Position numbers and translations under genes: made by a program. From assembly GCF_000004075.3 (NCBI RefSeq), contig NW_022279515.1:62001-126000 (forward strand): DNA of 64,000 nucleotides. Direction: 5' to 3'. This document shows, piece after piece, positions 34,559-46,204 of the stretch. How positions within the stretch are numbered: the stretch's first letter is position 1; the number at the start of each line of letters is the position of its first letter. This stretch comes from Cucumis sativus (Eukaryota > Streptophyta > Magnoliopsida > Cucurbitales > Cucurbitaceae). The notes under the pieces were generated by a model. The model was given only the letters and a program-made list of their open reading frames with translations, had not been told where the DNA came from and made no database searches.

Positions 34559-36975
34559 TGTAACGACCCAACTTTTCTAGGTAAGTCGAGGTCGTTAATT
34601 TTTGACAAAAGACTTTGGTTGATACAAAATGAAATGTAAGCCAATTGAAAAACAACTTTAAGTCAGGCCTGATTTTCAAATATTCCAAAAACTTAAAAAA
34701 AGTATTTTACAAATAAAAGTTTGTAAGCTAAGTTTCAATACAACGTCTTAAACCTAAAAAAAAACAATAAGCGGAAGCAAAATAACACATTTCCTATGGC
34801 AATCACGCTTCCTTCCTGCCCCTCGCCGGTTTGCCGCCTTTATTACCTTTGCTGAAAATTAAACATAAGAAGGGTGAGTATAAAAATACCCAGTAAGAGA
34901 CCCTCTACTGGTCCCGTCAGGGAAAAATAAATTGTTAACATTCTATTGGGACACCCTGTACAGTCGCAGTCTTGTGATCCCGTAGGATGCACATTTCAGT
35001 CTAACGCCTCGAGGGACGTACATTTCAGTGTAGTGTTCTGCAGAAACACATATCAGTCTAATGCTCCCGAAGGTGCAGAATAATTGGTGATCCCGTGGGA
35101 CACCTACAAAGCACACATCCCAATAAAAGCTAACAATTTTTCCCCTCAATCCATTCGTACCATCTTTCAGTTACTTCAAAATATAAAGTTCTTTCACTCA
35201 ACGTTCTAACAGTCAACTTATCTCACTTTAGCCCAATGTCTGTCAGTAACATACTAATACGTCAGTCAATCAAACTATATAGTCATAACGCCTCTCAGTT
35301 CACCAGCACACAGTCATACTTTAGTATAACGTACACCCAGTCTAAACGACAATCACAAGTTCACATCCGCATCTCATACAAACACAATCTACAATTGTCG
35401 TCCTGTCTACATCCACACACATATATATATATTCCAAGACAATCACAATATGCATTCAACATCAAGTCTACTTCAATCCATGTGTATATATATATTTTCA
35501 GTCATCCACAGTATACATTCAACACCGAACCTACATCCATACGTATATATATATTGTCTCAACACATTTACTCAATCAGAGGTGACTAACATTACAATTC
35601 AAAAGCATAGGTGAGTCCAGTAGAAAATAAAATCCCTTACCTCACTTTTATGCAAGTTCTTCAATCTACTAAATCCAATGAATCAAATCCTAAACATAAT
35701 CAATCATAAAATCAACATCTTTCTAAATAGTTTCAACCATTCAAATTACCCCATATGTAAATTCCACAACTTACCCAAGAAGTGGAAAATCAAGTCCACT
35801 TCAACCTTTTGGAAAATCAAGGATTCGCTCACTGAATCAAGATGTACCTTCAAGAATTAAGCATTTCGCCAACAATTAAATCCAATGGCAGCATTCAACA
35901 AAAACCAAGAAACCAACAAAAACCATAACTTGTTCTTACCCAAATATGAGCCCAATGGTTCACGGCGAGGCAAAAATGACAATCAAGAACGAATCAAGCG
36001 GCTGTAAATAGAGCAACACTGAATGCGACTCAACTGGAAAAGAAAATCGGCTTCAAATCGTAACTCCGTCTTACAACGAGCAGAAGAACGTCGACTTGAT
36101 AGGGGACACGTAATTTAGGAAGAGATCGACTTGGATCCGTGTATGACTTCACGAGATGTATGCGTCGACGGCTTCACGGAGGTGAAGACAGACGCGGTCG
36201 GAGAGTCGCGCGGCAGTGTAGAAAACGGAGAAGAAAGGAACGGGCGGCGGCTAGGCTTGGCTTCGACGGAGACAGAGATTGCGCAGCAGGTCTTCACGAA
36301 CGGAGAGGAAAGGAATGGGCACGGCGACGCAGATCTGACGACTGCTGCAAGGTGACGCGTACGGCTTGCTTCACGAACCGACCGACGATTGCAGCGACGG
36401 ATCTGGGTTACGGCGAACTGCAAGGGTGAAGCACATGCGGCGGCGAGGACCTAGACGGCTCGGCGATGCAGATCTGGACGACGATTTGCTTTCGAGGGAG
36501 GCACGACGGTTGTGAGCGGAGAGGCACGCGGTTGTGAGCGAATGGGCGCGGCGGTTTCGATCCGAAGGAGAAAAGGAAGACGACCGGAAAGAAGAAGAAA
36601 CGACCGGCAGCTTGTGTGGCCGACTGGGTGAACGGAGAAGAGAGGGATGTGCGGCTGCTAGGGTACGGGAAGGAGAAAGGGATGGAGGACGCACGGGAGG
36701 AAGAAGGAAGGAAAATTTCTTTTTTCTTTTCTTTTATTTAAATAATAAAAATAAAACTAAAATATAAATAATATATATATAATAAAATTTCTTTTTCTTT
36801 TCTTTTATTTAAACTAAATAATAAAACTAAAATATAAATAAATATATATATAATTATATTATCACATTTTCAAATCTTCTTTCCCCCCTTCAACATATTT
36901 TCTTCAAAACAATAAATCTTGTACAAATCGAAAAAATCTCTTAAAATAAAATACCTTCGAGTTTGGGGCGTTACA
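34559..36975 (-). repeat. 5' LTR of the gypsy element
   Basis: 2,417 bp, with the same organisation as the left LTR. It should hold the promoter driving transcription toward lower coordinates. Many differences from the partner LTR in the GC-rich block are C/T or G/A changes at CG sites, as expected from deamination of methylated cytosine. Confidence 0.96.
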
Positions 36976-37284
36976 CCAACTCACACATCAAGAGGTAAAA
37001 TGTCACAAATGCCCTCGTTATTGATGTACATTTGATACACCTTATACACGTCTGATACACCTAATACCTCTTGATACATTAAGTCCATTTATGAGTTAGT
37101 TTGATTAGATTATGTCACATATACATGTATTACAATTAAGGGACACTTGCGAAAATGGCAAAATAAGTTATAATAATTAAGTCCATAGAACACATACTTT
37201 ATTATTTGAGAAAATGACAAAAACAAAGACCAACTCACACATCAAGAGGTAAAATGTCACAAATGCCCTCGTTATTGATGTACA

Positions 37285-37640
37285 TTTGATACACTTATAC
37301 ACGTCTGATACACCTAATACCCCTTGATACACTTGATACTTCTTACTGATACACTTGATACATTTGATAGATACAATTCATGCACTCGGTACTCATTGAT
37401 ACACTCGATACTTTTTGATACACACCTGAAACATCTTCATACACATAATACTTCTCGTTCCACATAATACTTCTCGTTACACTTGATTCTTCTTGATACA
37501 CTTGATACCCCTGAGACCTTGATACACTTGATTAGTTTGATACACTTAAAGACTTCACTTATAAGTTTGATACACTTGATACACCACTAATAAACTTGTT
37601 ATACTTCATTGGTACACTTAACAAATTCGATATGTTTGAC
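37285..37640. repeat. Short-period minisatellite, TGATACACT words
   Basis: Imperfect repeats of (T)TGATACACTTGATAC with a period of about 7-14 bp fill 350 bp, including variants TACTTCTCGTT and TGAAACATC. The preceding 254-bp unit already contains a few copies, so the array may have grown from it. Confidence 0.85.
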
Positions 37641-37647
37641 GTACATG

Positions 37648-37840
37648 CACTACAAGAAATTTACCCTTTGTCGATGACAAATATCGTCAGTAAATCTTCA
37701 AAAACTAATCAACTTTTCTTTTGCCAACGAAATTAAGCTGTCAACACACACCGTCAGGTAGGTCTGTCGGAAGATCCTCTATCAATGGCAAAAAATAAAC
37801 TGTCAGCAAAAATAGGAACTATCGATGAAATTGAACCATC
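37648..37840. mobile_element. 5' end of a third CACTA-type element
   Basis: It begins CACTACAAGAAATTTACC and carries subterminal words ATCGTCAGTAAAT, CCGTCAGGTA and CTGTCAGCAA. It runs straight into a GT-rich tract. No right terminus is recognised, so the extent is unknown; the macrosatellite that follows may lie inside it. Confidence 0.55.
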
Positions 37841-40733
37841 AGTGGGCGTGTGTGTGCGCTCGTGTGTGCGCATGTCCACGTGTGCTTGGGTGTGTGTATG
37901 CGCACATACATGTGTACGTGAGTAGGTGTGTGCGTGTTTGCGTGTGCATTTGTGTGTGCGGTTTTGTGCGTGTGCATGTGTGTGTGTTTGTGTGGTGTGC
38001 CTATGTTCGTGTGTGTGTGTGCGTGTATGGGTGCACGCGCGTGCAAGTGTATGTGTATGTGTGTGCGCGTGTGATTGTGTGTGAATAAGTTGATATTTTT
38101 TAATGTTGAGTTTCTCCCAATTTTAAAACAATAATTTAATTATCTTGATATTCAAGCCATTAATATTATTGTGAGATAAAGATAGTGAATAAGTTGATAT
38201 TTTTTAATTTTGAAATTCAGTTAAAGTTATTTTGATACAAAATCTATTGCTGAGATTATCATATTCTGAAAAATAATAATTTTGTTATTTTGAAATTCAA
38301 TTTGGTTATTTTGAAATTCAAATTCAATTAGGTTATTTTGAAATTAGTAAGATTAAATAAAGTTGAAGTCTTGAATCCATTAGTTGAGTCCCGAGATATT
38401 AAGAAAAAAGTATGATATGAGTTTATGTATCTTTTTCAGGTAAAAAATAATTAAAAGCTGATAAATGCATAATATAAATTAATTACAATATAGAAACAAG
38501 ATAATTTTAGTTGGAGAATGTGAATATTTTGGTATTTTATAAAATATTATGCACGTAAAAAATGTTATTTGCTAAAATTAACAAAAAAATAGTTTTGCCA
38601 TTTTTCAAAATGACCCATAAAAATGTTGCTATATCTCTTATGACAGAGTGTATATCTACTGGTTCATATTCGACATGTTTGTTGCTAATAGAATTGGATA
38701 AAATCGCATTATATTGAAATAATTACACGAATGACACTTTTAAGCCAATATTGGTAGAAATTATAGTTTAATTAATGTTATTAAGTCAATGAACATGGTT
38801 TAAAAGTCCTTCTAAACACAATTAATGTAGTTGTTTTTTAATTTTAACTCATTTATACATCTTTATGCATATGTGCGCGTGTAGGTAGGTGTGCGTATGT
38901 GTATGTGCGTGTGTTCGTGCGAGTGTCCGTGTGCATGTGTGTGTGGGTGTGTGCATGTTTGTATGTGTTTGTGCGTGCGTGTGTGTGCACGGGCTATTGC
39001 GTGTGTGCTTGGGTGTGTGGGTGTGCTCGCGCGTGCGTGTTTGTGCGCGTGTGCGTATGTGTTTACGTGTGTGCGTGTGTGCGTTTGTGCATGTGTGTGT
39101 GCTTGTGCGCGTGTGGATAGGTGTGTGTGTGCATGCGTGCGCGTGTGCATGTGTGTGTGCGTGCGTTCGTGCGTCTGTGGGTGTCTATGTGTAGGTGTGC
39201 GTGTGCACGCGTGTGTGTAAGTGTGCATGTGTACGTGTGTGCGCAGTGCTTCTATGCTTGTGTGCGAACAAGTTAATATTTTTTAATGTTGAGTTTCTTC
39301 CAATTTTAAAATAATAATTTAATTATCATGATATTCAAGGCATTAATGTTATTTTGAGATAAAGATAGTGAACAGGTTGATATTTTTTAATTTTGAAATT
39401 CAATTAAGGTTATTTTAATACAAAATCTATCGTTGAGACTCTCAAATTTCGAAAAATAATAATTTTGTTATTTTGAAATTCAATTTTGTTATTTTGAAAT
39501 TCAAATTCAATTAGGTTATTTTGAAATTAGTATGATTGAATAAAGTTATTAATATGTTGAATTAATTAGTTGAGTCTCGAGATATTAAGAAAAATATTAT
39601 GATATGAGTTAATATATCTATTTCAAGTAAAAGATAATTAAAAGCTGATAAATGCATAACATAAATTAATTACAATGTAGAAACGAAATAATTACAGTTG
39701 AAGAATGTTGATATTTTGGTATTTTATAAAATACCATGCACGTGCAAAAAATGCTAGTTGCTAAAATTCAAAGGAAAAAGTAGTTTTGTCATTTTTCAAA
39801 ATGACCCCTAAAAACGTTGTTATGTCTCTTATGACAAAGAGTGTAGATCTACTGATCCATATTCGATTTGTTTTTTTGTTGGTAAAATTGGATAAGACCG
39901 CATTATATTGAAATAATTACACGAATGACAGTTTTAAGCCAATATTGATAGAAATTATAATTAATCAATGTTATTAAGTCAAATGAACATGGTTTAAAAC
40001 TCTTTCTAAACATAATTAATGTATTTGTTTTTTAACTTTAATTAATTTACACATCCTTGTGCGTGTGTGCATATGTGCGCGTGCGTGTGCGTGTGTGGAT
40101 GGGGTGTGTGTGTGTGCGTGTGTTGTGCACGTGTGCGCTGTGTGTGTGCGAACAAGTTGATATTTGTTAATGTAAAATTTCTCCCAATTTGAAAATAATA
40201 ATTCAATTATCTTGATATTCAAGTCATTAATGTTATTTTGAGATAAAAATAGTGTACAAGTTGATATTTTTTAATTTTGAAATTCAATTAAAGTTATTTT
40301 GATACAAAATCTATCGTTGAGATTCTCAAATTTCGAAAAAAAATAATTTTGTTATTTTGAAATTGAAATTTAATTAGGTTATTTTGAAATTAGTAAGATT
40401 GAATAAAATTAAAATCTTGAATCAATTAGTTGAGTCCCGAGATATTAAGAAAAAAGGATGTATCTTTTTCAGGTAAAAAATAATTAAAAGCTAATAAATG
40501 CATAACATAAATTAATTACAACGTAGAAACGAAATAATTACTGTTTGAGAAGGTGAATATTTTGGTATTTTATAAAATATCATGCACACGTGCAAAAAAT
40601 TCTATTTGCTAAAATTTAAAAGAAAAAGTAGTTTTGCCATTTTTCAAAATGACCCATAAAAACGTTGCTATATCTCTTATGACAAAGAGTGTGCATCTAC
40701 ATATTCGACTTGTTTTTTGTTCGTAAAATTGGA
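37841..40733. repeat. Macrosatellite: three tandem ~0.7-1.2-kb units, each headed by a GT/GC tract
   Basis: Unit 1: tract 37841-38085, body 38086-38868. Unit 2: tract 38869-39263, body 39264-40058. Unit 3: tract 40059-40150, body 40151-40733 (truncated). Bodies begin GAA(T/C)AAGTT(G/A)ATATTTTTTAATG, pass through GTTATTTTGAAATTCAA, TTAGTTGAGTC-CGAGATATTAAGAAAA and AATTAAAAGCT(G/A)ATAAATGCATAA, and end in a TTAATTTTAA-type run. The tracts are alternating purine-pyrimidine DNA on the GTGTGTGCG theme and vary in length (about 245, 395 and 92 bp). No protein is encoded: open frames in the tracts are Cys/Val or His/Thr low-complexity artefacts. Confidence 0.93.
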
Positions 40734-42092
40734 GAAATTGAGGACACAACTCCAATTCCTAGCATGCTTTCTCCCTAAGACTATGCTGGTCCTAGTCGGG
40801 GAGTGGCATTTACATCCCAGAAAGACACACATGTATCACCTCGTGTTGGCACTTCCATTGCAATGCACAACTCTGACATATATAGTGCCGACATTTCCTT
40901 CCTTAAGCTTGAAAAAAGGTGATTTGATGTCCATAAAAAATTAACTGAGCAGTTAGATATTTTCTAATATGTATCTCACGTAATTTGATGCTCATTGATA
41001 CTGCAGTACTGTGTCAGGAACGTGTTGATGTAAAATCTTTCAGTTTTGATGGATCTTATTACAAGCTTTCAACTCTTCTTAGCACGACTTCTGACAGAAC
41101 AAAGGTTTGATATATCTTTACACGATCGCATATCACATATGAACGATCGCATATCCCATCTGAAATATCGATCACCCTTGGTAAAACAACCGTTTAGATA
41201 TTCTACACGATTGTTTGCTTAAGGATACACGATCATTTTGTAACTATTTTTTTTATTATCCTTTTTTCTTTCTATACTAGAACCAGAATCAATTGTTTGA
41301 TGATATTAACAACATGTATGATGATCTTCGTGATGATTCTAGTCATCACAATCTGGACAAGAATGATGACCATCAAAATAACAAACATGTGATCATCCAT
41401 GAGAATCCATTTGTTCAAGAGTCACATCTTCAAGAATCTACTGTAGAAACTCAACAGTTAGTGTTTAATTCATTAGTTACCGCTTTATATTGTTTAAAAT
41501 TGCTTAGATTATAAATAAACAACAATAATTTTTTTTCTTTTCTGTGTAGGGAACAAAAATGAACAACGCCTCAACATCAAGAGTAGTCAGGCAGTGATAT
41601 TAGCATATATGGCAGAGATGCACATTTGATATTAACTATAAGTAATATAGCAGAAAATATGGAAGGTCATACTCAAACAGAAAAGGGATTGCTAGAAATG
41701 ATTGAAAATCTTCCGTTGGTAAGCCAACCACTTCCACTTTGTGAGATGCTACCATTAACTACTGTCAACGGTCTTGCATTAGTTTAATTGGTATGTGTGC
41801 CCTAAAGGGATAAAAGCTCTTGGCAGTGAAAGATTTTACAAAACCATTCATCAATTTTAATTTGAAAATTCCAAAATACCAGTACATTGACAATATTTAG
41901 AATCAAAGTTCTAAATAAAGAACTAAATATGCTTTTAAATTAAAAGATACATAGAACTGACTCTTGTTGACGTCTTTGAATCTATAATCCACCGAATTGG
42001 GGACACCACCCGTTGGAGACCTTCCTATCTTCGAAGATGAGATTGGTTTGTGGAAAACAATTGGAATGAAAAAAAAATTTAGAGAGAAACTA
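40734..42092 (+). other. Region with exon-like pieces of an unrecognised, possibly MULE-related gene
   Basis: Three stretches look coding on the + strand. 40765-40915 has an open frame with DYAGPSRGVAFTSQKDTHVS. About 41040-41104 encodes FDGSYYKLSTLLSTTSDRTK and runs into GTTTGA after AAAG. 41281-41460 is acidic (FDDINNMYDDLRDDSSHHNL, ending VETQQ). AT-rich intron-like DNA with GATCGCATAT words separates them. Similar GATCGT-rich DNA lies beside the MULE remnant at 47720-48000, which is why I suspect a MULE. I do not recognise the protein. 41520-42092 shows no gene. Confidence 0.35.
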
Positions 42093-44708
42093 TGTAAACC
42101 CCCAATATCAAGGTATTTCTCTCAAGCTAAATTTTTAAAATTTTATTAAGATTTTAAGGAATTTGGTTGTGGTGTGGATTTAGCAGGAAGTGAAGGGGCT
42201 TTTATGAAAAAATATACTAATACTAAAGGTTAAATAATAATAATAGAATTAATGTTATTATTAATTTAAAATATCAATTCTTTATTGATTCACGTGCAAC
42301 CCCATCTCTTTCTCCTTCACTCTTCCTCTTCCCGTGCCCACCGCCGCCTGCCTCCCTTAGCCATTTTATATTACTCTTGGACGTCAGCCGGCCACGCCGT
42401 CACCGATCCCTTCGTCTCCGTTGAAGCCGAAGCACCGTTCGTCGTGAGTTCGAACTCTCGGCATCGCGTCTCACCTCTGTTTTCCAGCCAAGCTGTGATT
42501 CATTCGCGCGTAGCTCCTTCGACGTTCGCGCCACCACATTCTGCTCCAGGTGACGAGGAGCGTCACCGATTGACCTATCATCTCACCGGCGTTGTTACTT
42601 ATTGAAGCAGCCGTCGACCAGACCTGAGCCCGTCACGTCTGTTGAAGTGCCGTCGCGCGGCTCTTCACCTTCCAGCCATGGGTTGTAAGCTGAAGTTTGT
42701 TTTTCGTTTGTTGATTAGATCTGATCTATTACACGCGTCGATTCCAGTTATTCGAAGTTGTTGCCCCCATTTTACTCTAATTTTTGGGATTTTTGTGGTA
42801 AGTTGTATTGGTGAGTGTGGTGGTTTTACATTGTAATTATCCTTGGGTTGTAGTTTTGGATAATTAGTTAAATTGTTAATTGATTCTTGAAGTTAGCGTT
42901 TGAGTTCTTTGGATTCACAACTAAATTGTAGATTTGTTGGAGTTCGATTCGCCAATACTTTGATAAGCTAGAATTTACATTGAGGAAATTAAATGAAAGA
43001 AAGTATTGTGAAAGTAATTGAGTTCCATATTCTTAGTATTAGGTTTCCTTCGTTCGAGAAATTTAAGTAACATTAAAGTAAGGGTTTCTATTACTGGACT
43101 CTTTGAAAGTTTTGAAATGTGTTGACTGTTTGGATCTCTGGACTTAGTATGGTTTACCAAATATGTAGAAGTAGATATGATGACAAATGTATATTATGCC
43201 AGACTAGTATAGAAGTAGATACGATGGATAATGTATTTGTAAACTGAGAAAGGTGTTATGTATATATATATATCTTGACTGTCTGGTGTGTTGTTATAGT
43301 ATCAACTGATTTTGTGATAGATTGAATAGATTGAACGTAAGTGTGTTAAGTTGGATTGATGATATGATTGTAACGACCCAACTTTTCTAAGTAAGTCGAG
43401 GTCATTAATTTTTTTTACAAATAAAAGACTTTGATTAATATAAAACAAAACGTAAGCTAATTTAAAAACATCTTTAAGTCAGGCCTGAATTTCAAACATT
43501 TAAGAAAACATAAAAACAATACTATTTACAATAAACGTTTGTAAGCAAACTTTCAATTCATCTTAAACCTCACAAGAACCCATAAGCGGAAGCAAACAAC
43601 ATATTTCCTATGGCAGTCACGCTTCCTTCCTGCCCCTCGCCGGTTTGCCGCTTTTATTACCTTTGCCTGAAAATTAAACATAAGAAGGGTGAGTATTTAA
43701 ATACTCAGTAAGAGACCCTCTACTGGTCCCGTCAGGGGAAAATAAATTGTTAACGTTCTATTGGGACACCCTGTACAGTCGCAGTCTTGTGATCCCGTAG
43801 GATACACATCTCAGTCTAACGCCCCGAGGGACGTACATATCAGTCTAGTGTTCTGCAGAAACACATATCAGTCTAATGCTCCCGAAGGTGCACAATAAAT
43901 TGGTGATCCCGTGGGACACCTACAAGGTACACATCCCAATACAATCTAACAATTTTCCCCTCATTCCATTCAATCCATCTTTCAATTACTTCAAAACACA
44001 AAGTTCTTTCTTTCAACGTCCTAACAGTCAACTTATTTTACTTCAGTCATATGTCTGTCAATAATATGCTAATACATCAGTCAATCAAACTATACAGTCA
44101 ACACACCCCTCAGTTCATCAGCACACAGTCATACTTTAACGTAACGTACACCCAATCTAAACGAAAATCACAAGTTCACATCTGCATCTCATACAAACAC
44201 AATCTACAATCTTCGTCCTGTCCACATACACACACTTATATATATATTCCATGACAATCACGATATACATTCGACGTCAAGTCTACTTCAATTCATATGC
44301 ATTCATATATATTTTCAGTCAATCCACATTATACATTTAACACATACAATTCACAGTCATAAGTGAGTCCAGTAAAAATCTCTTACCTCAAAGTTAGGGA
44401 AGCTCCTTAATCAACTAACGTCCTCGAAACAATCCTAAGCATAACAATACAAAATTCAATTACTTTCACGATACATATGTCACTTACTTTCCTCAACGTA
44501 AGTTCCAACTCACCGATATATTGGCGAACTGAACCTTCAACAATTCACAAACGGGTTGTGAATGTAAGGGAGCCTAACGTTACTCCCAACACCTCAACGC
44601 ACGAATGTCGAACTCGCAGCAAAAATCCTAAGTGTGGGTCGGTCACGTCGGCCAAAGGGAACGTGGCGGCTGGGCTTCACGGATGGAGACCGTCGCGAAC
44701 AGACCGCG

Positions 44709-44765
44709 AATCTGAACGGTTACAGCAAATCTGAACGGTTACAGTAAATCTGAACGGTTACAGCA
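44709..44765. repeat. 19-bp tandem repeat, three copies
   Basis: AATCTGAACGGTTACAG(C/T)A occurs three times in a row with period 19, inside the GC-rich part of the solo LTR. Confidence 0.92.
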
Positions 44766-44881
44766 ACTAGTCGGCCGACGTTGATAGCAGGTGGAGCGGC
44801 GGTTGTGAGCGGGGAGCGTGGTCGACGGAGACAAACGGCGGAGACGTTGCAGAACCGTGGCTTCGACGGAGACAGAACCGC

Positions 44882-45018
44882 GATGGAGACGGCAGATCGG
44901 CGCGCGGGACGACTGCTGCAAGGTTGCTTCGCGAACCGGAGATGGAGACGGCAGATCGGCGCTCGGGACGACTGCTGCAAGGTTGCTTCGCGAACCGGAG
45001 ATGGAGACGGCAGATCGG
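44882..45018. repeat. 59-bp tandem repeat, two and a third copies
   Basis: Units start GATGGAGACGGCAGATCGG at 44882, 44941 and 45000 (period 59). Copies 1 and 2 differ mainly at GCGCGCGGG/GCGCTCGGG; the third is partial. It lies within the solo LTR. Confidence 0.95.
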
Positions 45019-45284
45019 GCGTTCGGCTTCAGTAGGGGAAACGCGGCGCGTGAGGACTGGGTTTGGATGAGACGGAGAGGAGAAGAGAAAGAGGAGATGG
45101 TCGGCGGCTTGCTGCGAACGGAAGGAGAAGAGGAATGGAGGTCGGCGGTTGCTGCGAACGGATGGGGTCGGTCGCGGCGCTGGGCGAAAGAAGAAAAGAG
45201 AAAGAGAAACGGAAGAAGAGAAGTCTCGGTCGTGTGCGTTTCTGGGCTGCGAACGGAGGAAAGGGGAAGGGCGCAACGGGAGGA

Positions 45285-45358
45285 AGGAGAAGAGAAAAGA
45301 AAAGAAAAAGAAAAGAAAAGAAAAGAAAAAGAAAAGAAAAAAGAAAAAAAAAGAAGAA
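45285..45358. repeat. GA-rich purine tract (GAAAA units)
   Basis: An almost pure-purine run of AGAAAAGAAAA units, followed by a TA microsatellite at 45435-45453. Both are in the T/A-rich tail of the solo LTR. Confidence 0.9.
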
Positions 45359-46204
45359 TATATATAATAAAGAATTTTCTTTTCTCTTTCTTTTTATTTA
45401 AATTAAATTAAAAAATATATAAAAAATAAAAAATGTATATATATATATATATATTTTTACCTTTGGGGCTTTACAATGATGAAGTAGTTTGACTATACTA
45501 GGAATGGATTGATTAAATGTTTATAACGGACTAAGGGAAAATTGTTAGCTTTGTCGATTGGGTAGTGTGCCTTGCAGGTGTCCTATGGGATCACCACCTG
45601 TTGTGCATTCTTCGAGAGCACTAGAATGACATGTGCATTCTTCGAGAGCAATAGACTGACATGTGCATTCTTCGAAAGCACTAGACTTACATGTGCTTTC
45701 TGAAGAGCACTAGACTAATATTTGTGTCCTTTAGGGCATTGGACTGATTATGTGTATTTCTACATGATCACAAGACTTTTAAAGTGAAGGGCACCTCCAA
45801 TAGGAAGTTAACAATTTTATTTTTCTTCTAACAGGATCAGTAGTGGGTCTCTTACTGGGTATGTTTATACTCACCCTTTTATGTTTAATCTTTTTCCGCG
45901 AAACTGCCATAGGGAAATGTCCTTCAAATTGCTTATACTTTATATTTTTTTTTATTTTGGTTTTCTTTAGTAATTGAGACTGTTTTGGGTTTCATGATTG
46001 AACGACTTTTATGTTCTTGAACTTTCTTTATTATCGATACTTTTACACTTTCAAAATTTTATTTGAAATAGAGCCCGAATAAAAACTCTTTAATGTTGTT
46101 AAAAAATATATTTTTTTAAATTATAAAGTCTTATGGTTAAAGGACGAATCTAGTCTTAAAGTAATAACTTCAGCTTAATTCGAAAATTAGGTCGTTACAA
46201 TCTA

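Larger units (their letters stand above)
27280..36975 (-). mobile_element. Structurally complete Ty3/gypsy LTR retrotransposon
   Basis: 9,696 bp, transcribed right to left. LTRs at 34559-36975 (5') and 27280-29698 (3'), both starting TGTAACG and ending CGTTACA on the + strand. Target duplication CCAAC at 27275-27279 and 36976-36980. Primer site at 34544-34556, polypurine tract at 29699-29710. Internal order: gag, protease, RT, RNase H, integrase, C-terminal chromo-like tail, which is the gypsy order. The LTRs look about 98-99% identical, suggesting recent insertion, yet the coding region carries at least three in-frame stops and several frameshifts. Either the copy was moved in trans while already defective, or some lesions are sequencing errors. 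Confidence 0.97.
27126..37331. repeat. 254-bp tandem duplication split by the gypsy insertion
   Basis: Copy 1 is 27126-27279 plus 36981-37080; copy 2 is 37081-37331. Both begin AAGTCCATTTATGAGTTAG, pass through GACAAAAACAAAGACCAACT and end in TCTGATACACCTAATACC-CTTGATAC. Only a few differences are visible (for example an extra C in copy 1 near 37041). The gypsy element with its CCAAC duplication sits inside copy 1, so the duplication is older than the insertion. Confidence 0.9.
43369..45475 (-). mobile_element. Solo gypsy LTR with ATGAT duplication
   Basis: 2,107 bp from TGTAACGACCCAAC to GGGGCTTTACA, flanked by ATGAT at 43364-43368 and 45476-45480. It is a close relative of the LTRs at 27280 and 34559, in the same orientation. 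A solo LTR arises when the two LTRs of an element recombine and delete the interior. The GC-rich part holds two internal tandem repeats not seen in the other copies, and a purine tract at 45285-45358. Confidence 0.95.
42093..46199 (+). mobile_element. Old solo gypsy LTR, + orientation, split by another solo LTR
   Basis: It starts TGTAAACCCCCAATATCAAGG (42093) and ends GGTCGTTACA (46199), inverted relative to the 27280 family (compare TTGGGGCGTTACA). Its interior at 45830-45900 (CTCTTACTGGGTATG-TTATACTCACCCTT) is the reverse complement of the conserved LTR core seen at 27590-27640. It is cut at 43368 by the solo LTR 43369-45475; without it the LTR is about 1,995 bp. Flanks AACTA (42088-42092) and ATCTA (46200-46204) differ at one base, consistent with an aged 5-bp duplication. 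No internal genes remain. Confidence 0.8.

Noticed and set aside
37819..39228. Cys/Val-rich and His/Thr-rich frames of up to 120 codons
   Set aside because: Direct translation of alternating GT/GC repeat tracts; open in all frames because the repeat lacks stop codons.
42285..42605. 107-codon + frame
   Set aside because: Reverse-strand shadow of the GC-rich block of the older solo LTR; Ser/His-rich without motifs.
44477..45411. Several overlapping frames rich in Arg, Gly and Lys
   Set aside because: GC-rich and purine-rich parts of a solo LTR with tandem repeats; no domain pattern and frames in both directions.
45598..45760. Regularly spaced ~33-bp repeats, considered as a CRISPR-like array
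   Set aside because: There are no unique spacers: the whole unit repeats with drift, it lies in a plant LTR and other LTR copies have the same units.
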